Virus record (IMG/VR): IMGVR_UViG_3300021959_008125
Span: 1-64,000 of that record
Length of the DNA stretch: 64,000 nt
Strand: one strand, 5' to 3'
Source of the DNA: a virus
Below, one piece after another: positions 19,520-28,423 of the stretch (position 1 is its first letter; every line of letters starts with the position of its first letter). Below the pieces are notes generated by a model that saw only the letters and a program-made list of their open reading frames with translations, was not told the DNA's origin and did not search any database. The translations under genes were made by a program, and so were the position numbers.

Positions 19520-20275
19520 ATGAAAATAGATAAAAATAATACTTTTTTATTTCACAATGTGGATAGACATGGTTTAATTTTTAATCATGTTAGAGATATG
19601 ATTGTAGGGGAATTTACACTTTTGATAGAGTTTAAACCTGATATTGAACACATTAGAGAAAAACTTAACACAGAACCTAACTACCAGCAATGTATAGTCG
19701 GTAAAAACGGTAAACACACAGGACTTTTTATATGTGCTTATGATATAGATGGGGAACCTCATTTAAATTTAGAGTACCAATGGTGGCAAAATCCATTATG
19801 GGAGCAAAATCAAAACCCTGAAGAAGACGAATTTAAAAATGTTATAGTGCCAATTAAAGTAGATGTCGACAGCACTTATAGAGTTATTGTTCAAAAGACT
19901 AAAAAAGAAATATCTGTTGAATGTAATTTAAATAAAAAATCATTAGAGTTTGACAGTATTATTGATTATTCTAACTCGCTTATGTGGTTAGGAGCAGCGA
20001 ACAGGTTAAACGACACACCAGACATTGAAGACCCCTATAATAACATTTTTACAGGAGAGATATTAAAAATGCATCTTCAAGAAAAATCAATAGAGCACGA
20101 ACATATAAAATTATTTTTTGATGATTATAATAAATTTTTAGATTTAAAATTAGATGTTAAAAAAAATAAAGTATTTTTTACTTCTGACTTTAGTAACATT
20201 ACTCCGTATAAGATTTTAGATCAATCAGGAAATGGTAATCACCCTATAATTTTTAGATTAGAATGGCTGCTGTAA
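19520..20275 (+). CDS. stand-alone LamG/concanavalin-like domain protein
   Basis: A 251-residue protein lacking enzyme motifs. It has the strand pattern of LamG/jelly-roll lectin domains (FTLLIEFKPDI, then YRVIVQKTKKEI, then LMWLGAANRLND, then IFTGEILKMHL), ending with a DQSGNGNHPI phrase common in phage LamG proteins. It resembles the inserts in the two upstream GT7 genes more than their catalytic parts. It may bind the glycan made here or be displayed on the virion. It overlaps the next gene by 13 bases. Confidence 0.55.
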   Translation: MKIDKNNTFLFHNVDRHGLIFNHVRDMIVGEFTLLIEFKPDIEHIREKLNTEPNYQQCIVGKNGKHTGLFICAYDIDGEPHLNLEYQWWQNPLWEQNQNPEEDEFKNVIVPIKVDVDSTYRVIVQKTKKEISVECNLNKKSLEFDSIIDYSNSLMWLGAANRLNDTPDIEDPYNNIFTGEILKMHLQEKSIEHEHIKLFFDDYNKFLDLKLDVKKNKVFFTSDFSNITPYKILDQSGNGNHPIIFRLEWLL

Positions 20276-21132
20276 GTTTTAATACTTTATACTGTAACGG
20301 GGATAGTTGGACAGCAGGTGATATTGTTGACCCAGAGCTATTTGGGGACAATTTAGCTAAAGTTAATGATCCTCTAAACAAACCTTACAGGCTACCTAGA
20401 GTGTGGCCTCATAAATTAGCAAAAAAGTTAGGAGTAGAATGTATTAATAATGCCCATGCTGGAGCGTCTAACGATAGAATAGTTCGTTCTACTATAAATG
20501 ATGTGACTGAGCTACTTAATACAAAAAAACCAGAAGAAATATTCGCAATTATAGGATGGTCTTCTCCTGAAAGAAAAGATTTTTATTATAAAGCAGATAA
20601 AAACAATTCTGAATATTGGTTCTGTGTTTATCCTGCTGAATTTAGACACTGGAATGATGATAATAAAGATTTAAATGACTTTTTTAAGCTGTATATTAAT
20701 AGGTTTTGGAACAAAGAAGAGTATCTATCTAGACATTGCTTAAATGTTTTATCTTTACACCATTTTTTAAAAAGTAAAAACATTAAACATTTTTTCTTCG
20801 ATTGCTTTTATGAAGATAAAGAAGGAGTAATAGACGAAAATACCCACCAGCTTTATGAACAACCTTCTCTTCAGAATAATTTGAAAGCTTTCTATACTAA
20901 TACCCCTAAAAAAAAGTTAGAGAGACTAGACATACAGCATTCTTTACAAGAGGTAGTAGAGTTATATAAAAAACTTTATCCTAATGAAACTTTTTTAGAG
21001 TACATAAGAGAGTTAGAAAAAAATAAATTTAAACCTTTTGAATTAGTAGACTACCATCCTACAGAATTTGGACATGATTTTTGGTCTAACTATTTATATA
21101 ATTTTTTAAAATGCTCAAAACAGTTAATTTAA
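20263..21132 (+). CDS. SGNH/GDSL-like hydrolase
   Basis: A 289-residue protein. YCNGDSWTAG (10-19) supplies the block I GDS serine (Ser15). NAHAGASNDRI near 66-76 supplies the Gly/Asn of blocks II-III, and DYHPTEFGH near the C-terminus supplies the His region of block V. Family members hydrolyse esters, often acetyl groups on polysaccharides, or carry out acetyl transfer. A de-O-acetylase or acyl-modifying role on the glycan is plausible. There is no signal peptide, so it acts in the cytoplasm or after lysis. The motif spacing is slightly unusual for block V, which lowers confidence. Confidence 0.6.
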   Translation: MAAVSFNTLYCNGDSWTAGDIVDPELFGDNLAKVNDPLNKPYRLPRVWPHKLAKKLGVECINNAHAGASNDRIVRSTINDVTELLNTKKPEEIFAIIGWSSPERKDFYYKADKNNSEYWFCVYPAEFRHWNDDNKDLNDFFKLYINRFWNKEEYLSRHCLNVLSLHHFLKSKNIKHFFFDCFYEDKEGVIDENTHQLYEQPSLQNNLKAFYTNTPKKKLERLDIQHSLQEVVELYKKLYPNETFLEYIRELEKNKFKPFELVDYHPTEFGHDFWSNYLYNFLKCSKQLI

Positions 21133-22418
21133 CAGATAAGTTTAATCAAACAAGTTTACACGCACCTGACAGAGATATTTTAGATTTATATAAGAATATT
21201 TCTGAAATAACAGAAATCGACGACAGTGGACACACAATTACACGACCACTGTTTTCTCATTCTGATATGGGCTCTTTTCTAAATATAGAATCTGTAAGTA
21301 TAGATAATTTTAAATGGGATAGACCTTTCATTTATAGTGTGATTCTCCACCACCATATTGCATTAGCCGCTAAACATCTAAACATTATCCCTAAAAAAAT
21401 ACAACAGGAAATAAGAAATGAAAACTGTAAGTTAATACTTGACGATTTAATGGAAGGAGATAATCCTACTGATTTTTTTAAAGAACTACATATTAGTATA
21501 GAAAAGTTAAAACTAAAAGGTAAACAAATATACTACATTACTAATAATCTATATGCTGAAGATGTATATAAACAATGGTACCTTAAATTTAATCCAAAAC
21601 AAAAAATAAATGTGATAAGTTTTCCTTATGATATCTTTAAAGTAAGGTTTTTAAAGGAACGAAACCATTTACCTAAGTCAGTAAATATAGATGAGCTTAT
21701 AACATACAGAGAAAAGAATATACAAAATATACGTACTTTCCTCCAGGTTAATAGAACTACTCGCCCTGAACGTAACTTATATATGCTCTATATTAATAAA
21801 AATAATCTGTACGATAAATTTAAATTAAGTTTTCATAAGTATAATACTGATTATAGATTCACAGAGCATGTATCAGAGTTATTTAAAGATATATTACAAA
21901 CAGAAAATATAGAAAACCTTATTTCTAAAGTTCCATTCGACATAGACGAAACAGATAAAACAAACCACGGTCCTCCTGGGTTTAAACCAGGATATTTTAA
22001 CGCAGATCTACCATATAACCCAGTTCATTACACGAATACTTTTATAAGTACAGTTATGTGTGCCTTTCCGTTTGTAGAAAACGCATGTCATCTGCACGAT
22101 TCAACTTATAATCCTATATACTGCGGTCATCCTGTTATTCAATTTGGACCCTACAGACATTTACAAAAGTTAAAAGAACTAGGATTTAAAACTTTCGATC
22201 GATGGTGGGATGAAAGTTATGATAATATTGAAGACGGATGGGAAAGATTAAATGCTGTATTCGATATTATAAAACAGATTTCTAAACTCTCTAATAAAGA
22301 TTTATTAAAAATGAATAGAGAAATGAAAGATATACTCATTCATAACTCAGAGTTAATAAACAATTTTGACGTAGAAAAACACCTTGTAAAACGAATTTTT
22401 GATGAAACAGTTTTATAG
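21111..22418 (+). CDS. putative glycosyltransferase-like protein
   Basis: A 435-residue protein of no well-known family that I can name with certainty. Its C-terminal third has the look of large phage or bacterial glycosyltransferases: a conserved GHPVIQFGPYRHLQKLKELG stretch followed by FKTFDRWWDESYD and a helical tail ending with a hydrophobic/His segment. The pattern 'hP.i..g....L..LG FkTFd.wwDEsYD' resembles GT-B fucosyl/exostosin-like C-terminal domains. It overlaps the SGNH gene by 22 bases and the next gene by 17. Membership of the cassette is clear; the exact activity is not. Confidence 0.45.
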   Translation: MLKTVNLTDKFNQTSLHAPDRDILDLYKNISEITEIDDSGHTITRPLFSHSDMGSFLNIESVSIDNFKWDRPFIYSVILHHHIALAAKHLNIIPKKIQQEIRNENCKLILDDLMEGDNPTDFFKELHISIEKLKLKGKQIYYITNNLYAEDVYKQWYLKFNPKQKINVISFPYDIFKVRFLKERNHLPKSVNIDELITYREKNIQNIRTFLQVNRTTRPERNLYMLYINKNNLYDKFKLSFHKYNTDYRFTEHVSELFKDILQTENIENLISKVPFDIDETDKTNHGPPGFKPGYFNADLPYNPVHYTNTFISTVMCAFPFVENACHLHDSTYNPIYCGHPVIQFGPYRHLQKLKELGFKTFDRWWDESYDNIEDGWERLNAVFDIIKQISKLSNKDLLKMNREMKDILIHNSELINNFDVEKHLVKRIFDETVL

Positions 22419-22818
22419 AAACTACACCATTATTAACTTTTTTAAAAAACCAATTTTAGAAAAGTACGAAAACATTAAAGTACATAATAATGCTAATGAA
22501 AATACTCTATTTGAAATTAAAAACTATGAAATAGACAATCACTTTTTATACAAAGGACATATACTTTTGTTTGGAAAGTTGATTTATCCTATAGAAGATA
22601 TACTAAAACATTCGTTATCGAGATTTAATTTATATGCCAACCACAGTTCATTGAACACAGTAAATCATTCTACAGTAGATCGTTCTGTAGTATACTGCAG
22701 TTCTTGGGTGCTTCCATTTATTTTTCATAATATGGAAAGTAATAAATCTCTATACGAAGCTTGTATAAGACATAGAATACAGGTAGAAACATTTGATAAA
22801 ATTTCTATACTATTATGA
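22402..22818 (+). CDS. hypothetical protein in glycan cassette
   Basis: About 138 residues starting at the ATG at 22402; an in-frame TTG one codon upstream is less likely. It is basic and aromatic, with NHSTVDRSVVYCSSWV and a C-terminal CIRHRIQVETFDK. No known domain, signal peptide or membrane segment. It overlaps both neighbours by 17 and 4 bases, which supports translation as part of the operon. Confidence 0.45.
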   Translation: MKQFYRNYTIINFFKKPILEKYENIKVHNNANENTLFEIKNYEIDNHFLYKGHILLFGKLIYPIEDILKHSLSRFNLYANHSSLNTVNHSTVDRSVVYCSSWVLPFIFHNMESNKSLYEACIRHRIQVETFDKISILL

Positions 22819-23615
22819 GAATAGCAGTACTATTAAGCGGTCAAGTAAGAGATTGGATGGTCTGTAGAGATAACCAAAAGTTCTTTTGGACTTCCTGTAC
22901 CCAAAAAGACCCTCAAGTAGACTACTTTATACATACATGGGATTATAGTCAAGATAGAACAGGAGTTACAAAACCTTATCAAAACAGAAATATATCTGAA
23001 CAAGAATTTGAAGAAATTTTAGATTTTTACCAACCAAAAAAGTATATTATAGAGAGCAAACCTAGTAAAGATGTATTTTATGATGACCACTGGTGTAACT
23101 TATTTTATAGTTTCGTTAAGTCTTTACAGTTTAAAAGAGAGTATGAATTAGAAAATAATTTTAAATACGATGTAGTTGTTAAATCGAGATTCGATTTAGC
23201 TTTCGATCCAAGATACCATTTCAGGATACCGGTACTTTTTAACAATTGCCTCTATACTACCCACGGAGGTCCTATGGAAATGGAATGCGGTATGTTTAAT
23301 TTTAACGACTGTGTATTTCTAGGCAATTCTTATTCTATGGATTTACTTATTAACATCTACCATTATCGTCAGTTTCTTATAAGAACATTTGAACAAAAAG
23401 ATTCTCTAACAGATAATCGAAACAGGCCCGGTCACCCATACGGTCCTGGTACTTTAATGCATGAATACTTCAGAGATTATGGAATAACACCTATGTTTAA
23501 TATGGGTTGGCAAGAAACTATAATTAAAGCAGGTCATCCAGAAGGACTTAATTTATTTAAACCTGAGGAGTTTGATATTATGGAAAAGTATTTTAGAGAC
23601 TGGTATCTTAATTAA
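22815..23615 (+). CDS. glycosyltransferase-like protein, 'GQxR ... HTWD' family
   Basis: A 266-residue protein. It starts with a beta-strand and VLLSGQVRDW, then YFIHTWDYS near residue 44, and KYDVVVKSRFDLAF near 117, giving an Arg-x-Asp after a strand that could bind metal and nucleotide sugar. These motifs are typical of a viral and bacterial putative glycosyltransferase family. Three more members with the same layout occur at 30095, 38863 and 61890. The ATG overlaps the previous stop (ATGA). A sugar-transfer role is likely but not proven from motifs alone. Confidence 0.5.
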   Translation: MRIAVLLSGQVRDWMVCRDNQKFFWTSCTQKDPQVDYFIHTWDYSQDRTGVTKPYQNRNISEQEFEEILDFYQPKKYIIESKPSKDVFYDDHWCNLFYSFVKSLQFKREYELENNFKYDVVVKSRFDLAFDPRYHFRIPVLFNNCLYTTHGGPMEMECGMFNFNDCVFLGNSYSMDLLINIYHYRQFLIRTFEQKDSLTDNRNRPGHPYGPGTLMHEYFRDYGITPMFNMGWQETIIKAGHPEGLNLFKPEEFDIMEKYFRDWYLN

Positions 23616-23616
23616 T

Positions 23617-24552
23617 ATGAAAAAAAAGATTGCTTTTTACTGCTGTACTAATGGATTAGGGCATTTTAAACGAGTTAATGAAATAGCAAAATATTTAACT
23701 GACCTGTTTAAAATTACCATCTATTGTAACCAAGTACAGGCAGAAAAAATTGGGAAGCTTGATACCGTAGAGTATATTTTTTACTCTCAAGACAATATAA
23801 AATGGAATTTAGTTACTCAAGGCCATGGAAAAAAAGCAATAGATACCTATTTTAACTGGCTACAGCAATACGGTCCAACAGTTAAACAGTATGATATAGT
23901 AGTTTCGGATAATTTAGTAGGATTATGTGATTATGGAAATGTACTTCTAATGGGTTCATTTTTTTGGAAAGACGTTTTTAATTCATATATAGGTGAAAAC
24001 CTACTCAGTAAAGTTGATGAACGAATACTTTCTGAGAAACAACCTGTAATTTGTACAAATAAGTATGTTGAAACACAATCAATTAAAGAATATCCATTTA
24101 AATTTCAATCAGGATTTGGATGTGAACAGCAGCTTAAAGTAGCGAGTGAGACTAAACATACAATTATACAGTATCCTAGTTTACCTTATTTAGAAAAGTA
24201 TAATACATATCTAGATAAATTATTTAGTATACAGGAACTTGGATGTACGAAAAATTTATCGTATATTTATGATACTCGTATAATCGCAAGACCTGGAGTT
24301 GGTACTATTACTCATTGTGTAGAATATAGAATTCCTTTAATTGCTTTGTACAGTAATAAAGATTCTGCAGAAATTATAGAACTAGCTCATATAGTTGAAG
24401 AATTAAAAATAGGGTACAAACAGAATATAGAGGAATCTTTAGATATGACTAAAATTAAGATGTTGAGATCAAATACAAATTTTTGTTATGTAGATCCACC
24501 TTTCGAACTAAACGGATACAGTAAAATTGCAAATTATATAAAAAAATTATGA
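23617..24552 (+). CDS. GT-B glycosyltransferase, MurG/family 28-like
   Basis: About 311 residues, starting at the ATG at 23617, one base after the previous stop; a longer in-frame extension into the previous gene is unlikely. The N-terminus FYCCTNGLGHFKRV carries the GLGH donor loop of GT-B family 28 enzymes. The C-terminal IIARPGVGTITHCVEY and IPLIALY match the UDP-sugar-binding GG.GT...E region. Such enzymes add hexosamines to lipid or protein acceptors. It overlaps the dehydrogenase gene by 4 bases. The call as a UDP-sugar transferase is good; the sugar is unknown. Confidence 0.7.
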   Translation: MKKKIAFYCCTNGLGHFKRVNEIAKYLTDLFKITIYCNQVQAEKIGKLDTVEYIFYSQDNIKWNLVTQGHGKKAIDTYFNWLQQYGPTVKQYDIVVSDNLVGLCDYGNVLLMGSFFWKDVFNSYIGENLLSKVDERILSEKQPVICTNKYVETQSIKEYPFKFQSGFGCEQQLKVASETKHTIIQYPSLPYLEKYNTYLDKLFSIQELGCTKNLSYIYDTRIIARPGVGTITHCVEYRIPLIALYSNKDSAEIIELAHIVEELKIGYKQNIEESLDMTKIKMLRSNTNFCYVDPPFELNGYSKIANYIKKL

Positions 24553-25319
24553 AAATAGGTATTATAGGAAAAGGAGTCGTCGGCACGGCTATCAAAAAAG
24601 GTTTTGAGAAAATTAAACACGAAGTAAGTTATCATGATATTAAACATGATACTAAAATACAAGATGTATTAAATACTGAAATTATTTATATCTGTGTTGG
24701 TACCCCATCGGATAACGAAGGTAATTGTAATATTTCTGCAGTTATTTCTGTGGTAAAAGAATTAAGTGAATTAGAATACAGAGGAATAGTAGCAATTAAA
24801 TCTACTGTTAAACCAGGTACTACTTTAAAACTCAAAGAAAAACACCCAGAACTAACTTTATGTTTTGTACCTGAATTTTTAAGAGAAAGGTGTGCCTATG
24901 AAGACTTTGTGTATAATAATAGTGTTTTAGTGGTTGGTACAGATAATGTTGATGTTTATAAAAAGATAGTTAAATCTCATGGTGTTTTACCTACACATAA
25001 GTTACAGTTATCTATACCTGAAGCAGAATTAATGAAGTATTTCTCTAATACGTATAAAGCGATGAGAATAACTTTTGCTAATTCTTTTTACAGGCTTGCT
25101 AAACATTTTGGTGCTAATTACGATGCAATTAAAGATGCTTTTTTATTCCATGCAGTAGAAGAAGGACATTACTTAAGAGTTAATAAAGACTTTGGGTACG
25201 GGTATGGCGGAATGTGTTTACCTAAAGATACTAAAGCGATGAAAAAATTAGTAGAAGAGGAAGGACTAGACTTAGGTATATTTAAGTTTATCGATGAAGA
25301 GAATGATAAATTTGTATGA
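24549..25319 (+). CDS. UDP-glucose/GDP-mannose dehydrogenase-like protein, short form
   Basis: A 256-residue protein. GIIGKGVVGTA (4-14) is the NAD-binding loop, IKSTVKPGT and VPEFLRE match the family, and GYGYGGMCLPKD near residue 222 supplies the catalytic Cys of UGD/ManDH/WecC enzymes. The normal enzyme has about 400-450 residues with a C-terminal NDP-sugar-binding domain. Here the protein stops soon after the catalytic motif, so the third domain is missing. It may be a genuinely short family or an impaired enzyme. It would oxidise an NDP-hexose to the uronic acid, a step for acidic glycans. Confidence 0.75.
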   Translation: MKIGIIGKGVVGTAIKKGFEKIKHEVSYHDIKHDTKIQDVLNTEIIYICVGTPSDNEGNCNISAVISVVKELSELEYRGIVAIKSTVKPGTTLKLKEKHPELTLCFVPEFLRERCAYEDFVYNNSVLVVGTDNVDVYKKIVKSHGVLPTHKLQLSIPEAELMKYFSNTYKAMRITFANSFYRLAKHFGANYDAIKDAFLFHAVEEGHYLRVNKDFGYGYGGMCLPKDTKAMKKLVEEEGLDLGIFKFIDEENDKFV

Positions 25320-26173
25320 AAATAATTTCTGGAGAAGCTATTCAAGATTTATGTGGAGTAAGTATAAGTAAGCAAGAACATAAACCTTTTGAGAGTAGTA
25401 ATCAAATAGATTCTATAGATATAGATAATTTTGATTTTGAAAATTTTGACAACCCTTATAAAGTATATGTAAACAGTTCTCTCATTAATCGAGTAAAGCC
25501 AAAGTTAATTGAATCGAAACTATATGAAAAACTTTCTAAGTTTCAAAACCCTTTCGACCTTATACTACATAACTCAGATGACTCTTTTAATGATGCACAT
25601 CTAAACTTTTTCAATTTACCTAAAGTTAAAAGAATATTTTCACAAAATGTCAACACTACTAATAGTAAGTTGATTCCTTTACCAATAGGTCTAGCAAACA
25701 GTTTTTGGAAGTGGGGCGATAAAGAGTACTTTAAAACAGAATTAAAAGAGCTTATTCCAAAAACTAAATTTATTCACTTTAACTTTACTGTTTATGATGG
25801 CGGGGTAAGAGATGAATATAGACCTCAATGTTATGAAGCTGCTATAAGTAAAGGGTTAGAAACTACACCCAGCTTTGAATTTAAAGAATATGTAAAAGAG
25901 TTAAAAAAATACAAATACAGCTTAAGCCCTGAAGGTAATGGAATAGATTGTTATAGAATGTGGGAATGTTTGTACCTTAAAGTTATACCTATATGCCATA
26001 GAAACATTTTAACTGAGTATTTTTCTAAGATTTTTCCTATAGTATTAGTAGACGATTGGAATGATTTAGATATAAACTACTTAGAAGAAAATTATGAAAA
26101 ACTTTCTAATTGGAAAAATTACTACTTGTTAGACTTAGATCTATATCTTAAACATATAAATTTTTATGATTAA
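25316..26173 (+). CDS. exostosin-like (GT47-type) glycosyltransferase
   Basis: A 285-residue protein. YSLSPEGNGIDCYRMWECL near residue 200 is followed by LKVIPICHR, the Ser-Pro-x-Gly-x-G-x-D-C ... W-E-x-L pattern of exostosin C-terminal donor domains. The N-terminal half has LPIGLANSFW, common in phage members. Probably a GT-B sugar transferase acting on the cassette's glycan. It overlaps neighbours by 4 and 8 bases. No membrane anchor, so it acts in the cytoplasm. Confidence 0.6.
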   Translation: MKIISGEAIQDLCGVSISKQEHKPFESSNQIDSIDIDNFDFENFDNPYKVYVNSSLINRVKPKLIESKLYEKLSKFQNPFDLILHNSDDSFNDAHLNFFNLPKVKRIFSQNVNTTNSKLIPLPIGLANSFWKWGDKEYFKTELKELIPKTKFIHFNFTVYDGGVRDEYRPQCYEAAISKGLETTPSFEFKEYVKELKKYKYSLSPEGNGIDCYRMWECLYLKVIPICHRNILTEYFSKIFPIVLVDDWNDLDINYLEENYEKLSNWKNYYLLDLDLYLKHINFYD

Positions 26174-26801
26174 CCATATTAATAAGTTTATTTTTTTACA
26201 TATTCCTAAAACAGGAGGAATGTCTATTGGACAAACTCTATACAATTTGATGGGAGTAACTAAAAAATATGACGGATTTAGAATACATCATGATGAATTT
26301 AATGAAGATATATTTAGAGATTACTTTGTTTTTACTTTTGTCCGAAATCCCTGGGATAGGTTATACTCCCAATATAAATTTAGACCTTTTCTTAAAGAAC
26401 ATAATTTTGAATACGCAGTTAATAATTTAGAAGATTTATTTGAACAAGAATTAGGCGGTATACCTGATAGTGCTAAGTACACTTTGAACACTCCTATTCA
26501 AACAGTATCAGATGGTTCCGGTGAATTCATACATTTAGCTAGTCAAGTAGAATTCCTTCAAGGAAAATTTAGTCAAAATGTTGATAGATTACCTTTTATA
26601 AATTTTATAGGTAGATTTGAAAATTTACAAGAAGATTTTAATTATGTGTGCAGTAAGATAGGAATACCACAAACACAGCTCTTACATATGAACAGAGGAA
26701 ACTCAAGTACACCTTATAAAGATATTTATAATAAAGAGTTAGTAGAAAAAACCAGAAAAAAATTTTCTGACGATATAAGTTATTTTAATTATGAGTTTTG
26801 A
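26166..26801 (+). CDS. sulfotransferase (Sulfotransfer_2 type)
   Basis: A 211-residue protein. FLHIPKTGGMS (10-20) is the PAPS 5'-phosphosulfate loop, with Lys15 the expected catalytic or binding residue. FVFTFVRNPWDRLYSQY (54-70) is the PAPS 3'-phosphate loop, with Arg60 and Ser68. This is the carbohydrate-sulfotransferase pattern. It would transfer sulfate from PAPS to a sugar hydroxyl. An APS kinase and a second sulfotransferase occur at 60534-61579, so the phage can probably make PAPS from APS. It overlaps the exostosin-like gene by 8 bases. Confidence 0.8.
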   Translation: MINHINKFIFLHIPKTGGMSIGQTLYNLMGVTKKYDGFRIHHDEFNEDIFRDYFVFTFVRNPWDRLYSQYKFRPFLKEHNFEYAVNNLEDLFEQELGGIPDSAKYTLNTPIQTVSDGSGEFIHLASQVEFLQGKFSQNVDRLPFINFIGRFENLQEDFNYVCSKIGIPQTQLLHMNRGNSSTPYKDIYNKELVEKTRKKFSDDISYFNYEF

Positions 26802-27606
26802 TAATCTTTATTTTAATAAAGTACACTATTACTTTGATACTTTTTCTCACTTAGAAAATTTTGATATTATACCGTATCAAAAAGTCGTAGACCTGTATTT
26901 AAAGAATCATACTACGTTAAAAAAAAGTAACCAAAGTTTTGGTGAAAACGAACGTCCATTAAATTCTAAAGTAGATAAGTTAGACAGAAAAGGATTTTGG
27001 TTTGGTTTTGCCCCTATGTACTTTGAGGTTGATAAGTACGTTCAGACTAAAGCTGATGTAATATCTATGGATATGGTTGGAGTTGGAGAAACTTGGGATA
27101 ATTTTATTTATTTAACTATTCCCGGAGAATTAATTAATAAGTTTATGAATAGTGTGCATGATAATGAGGACTTGACCCTTGCTAAACAATTTATAGACGA
27201 GGTTGAGAAAAAGGACCCTAACTGGGAAACCGAATACTACCTAGAACTACAATCAGAATACGATAAAAGATATAATGAACATTCAGAATATACTGATTAT
27301 TTTGAGACTCATAAGGTTCTGAAGTGGAGACAAGATATAAGCTTTGAACAATATCAGTCAATTAAACAAAACGGACTTATATACCCAATCTGTTATAATA
27401 ACTCAGAAGAAATCTTTGACAGAGGTACCCACCGCGCAGTTTTTCTAGCTAAAAGTAAAAGTGATGTACCTGTTTTTATACAGTTCCCTATAGATAAACC
27501 TTTAAATATGCAAATACATACTCCACCTCACTTTAGAGGATCAAAATTATTAATTGATTTAGATATACATAAAAAAAATATGGAGTTTAAATTTAAAGAT
27601 AGTTAA
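26791..27606 (+). CDS. hypothetical protein with ParB/sulfiredoxin-like segment
   Basis: A 271-residue acidic protein. Its C-terminal part, NGLIYPICYNNSEEIFDRG followed by THRAVFLAK, recalls the ParB/Srx 'G...PI ... GxHR' nuclease or kinase core, with DRGTHRA the most conserved phrase. The N-terminal 180 residues are unassigned. In T4-like marine phages similar proteins lie among glycan genes without known function. The overlap of 11 bases with the sulfotransferase supports co-expression. Low confidence beyond the fold hint. Confidence 0.4.
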   Translation: MSFDNLYFNKVHYYFDTFSHLENFDIIPYQKVVDLYLKNHTTLKKSNQSFGENERPLNSKVDKLDRKGFWFGFAPMYFEVDKYVQTKADVISMDMVGVGETWDNFIYLTIPGELINKFMNSVHDNEDLTLAKQFIDEVEKKDPNWETEYYLELQSEYDKRYNEHSEYTDYFETHKVLKWRQDISFEQYQSIKQNGLIYPICYNNSEEIFDRGTHRAVFLAKSKSDVPVFIQFPIDKPLNMQIHTPPHFRGSKLLIDLDIHKKNMEFKFKDS

Positions 27607-27607
27607 A

Positions 27608-28423
27608 ATGATACATATAATTACTTCCCACCATAATACTGAAGAGTTCATACTCCCTCAGATTCATTTTTTAAAGCAAAATTTAAAACAAGAGTATAAA
27701 ATATGGGCGTATTTTGACCCTGAGGATAAAAGTAAGATAAAAAAGTATAAAGACTATTTCTATTTTTTAGAGTATCCACCTTCTTTAATACAGATAATAA
27801 AACAAGGAGGTACAAGTAAAGATATAACATATAAAAACGAACCAGGTAGTTTAGATGCACATTACTTAAAACTAGACCACCTTACAAGTAAAGTAATTAC
27901 CGACGAAAATACAGATGATAATGATATTTTATTATTTTTAGACGGAGATTCTTTTCCTATCGCACCTATCGACGATTTTATAGAAGAAAAGCTCAAAAGA
28001 TATGAATTATGTGCTATTCAAAGATTAGAAAATGGATTTGATCTACAACCTCATGGTTCTTTTACTTTGACTACTGTAAAGCTTTTCAAAAGAATTAAAC
28101 CATCTTGGGCTCCTGGCTTTAGCTGGGTAAATGATTTTCTATCAGTAAGATCAGATGTAGGTGGTGAAATACTTCGTAAATTAATAGAACATAGAGTCGA
28201 CTGGTTTCCATTAAGAAGATCTAACAAACAAAATATACACCCAGTCTGCTTTGGAGTTTACGATGATCTTATTTATCACCACGGTGCAGGGTTTAGAGGT
28301 AAAATTGATGGATTTACTCTTAAACATAGACCTAACCAGAATACAGAAGAAATGTACGAGCAAGCAAGAATACTAGAAGATAGAATGAGTAAATTAGAAA
28401 CTTTTTATGATGTATTACTATGA
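27608..28423 (+). CDS. GT-A-like glycosyltransferase
   Basis: A 271-residue protein with ILLFLDGDSFPI near residue 106-117, where the Asp-x-Asp follows a hydrophobic strand as in GT-A enzymes. The start (IHIITSHHNTEEF) looks like the first strand and donor loop. The C-terminal CFGVYDDLIYHHGAGFRG gives Asp and His residues that could complete the site. It overlaps the NeuA-like gene by 4 bases, so a nonulosonate or other sugar donor is conceivable but unproven. Confidence 0.55.
   Translation: MIHIITSHHNTEEFILPQIHFLKQNLKQEYKIWAYFDPEDKSKIKKYKDYFYFLEYPPSLIQIIKQGGTSKDITYKNEPGSLDAHYLKLDHLTSKVITDENTDDNDILLFLDGDSFPIAPIDDFIEEKLKRYELCAIQRLENGFDLQPHGSFTLTTVKLFKRIKPSWAPGFSWVNDFLSVRSDVGGEILRKLIEHRVDWFPLRRSNKQNIHPVCFGVYDDLIYHHGAGFRGKIDGFTLKHRPNQNTEEMYEQARILEDRMSKLETFYDVLL

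Noticed and set aside
23572-23616. Upstream extension of the 23617 glycosyltransferase to a TTG at 23572
   Set aside because: The extension lies inside the preceding gene, and the family motif begins right after the ATG at 23617.
26791-27606. ParB-like partition or nuclease protein
   Set aside because: Only a short GxHR-like segment matches and no partition locus is present; kept as hypothetical with a hint.
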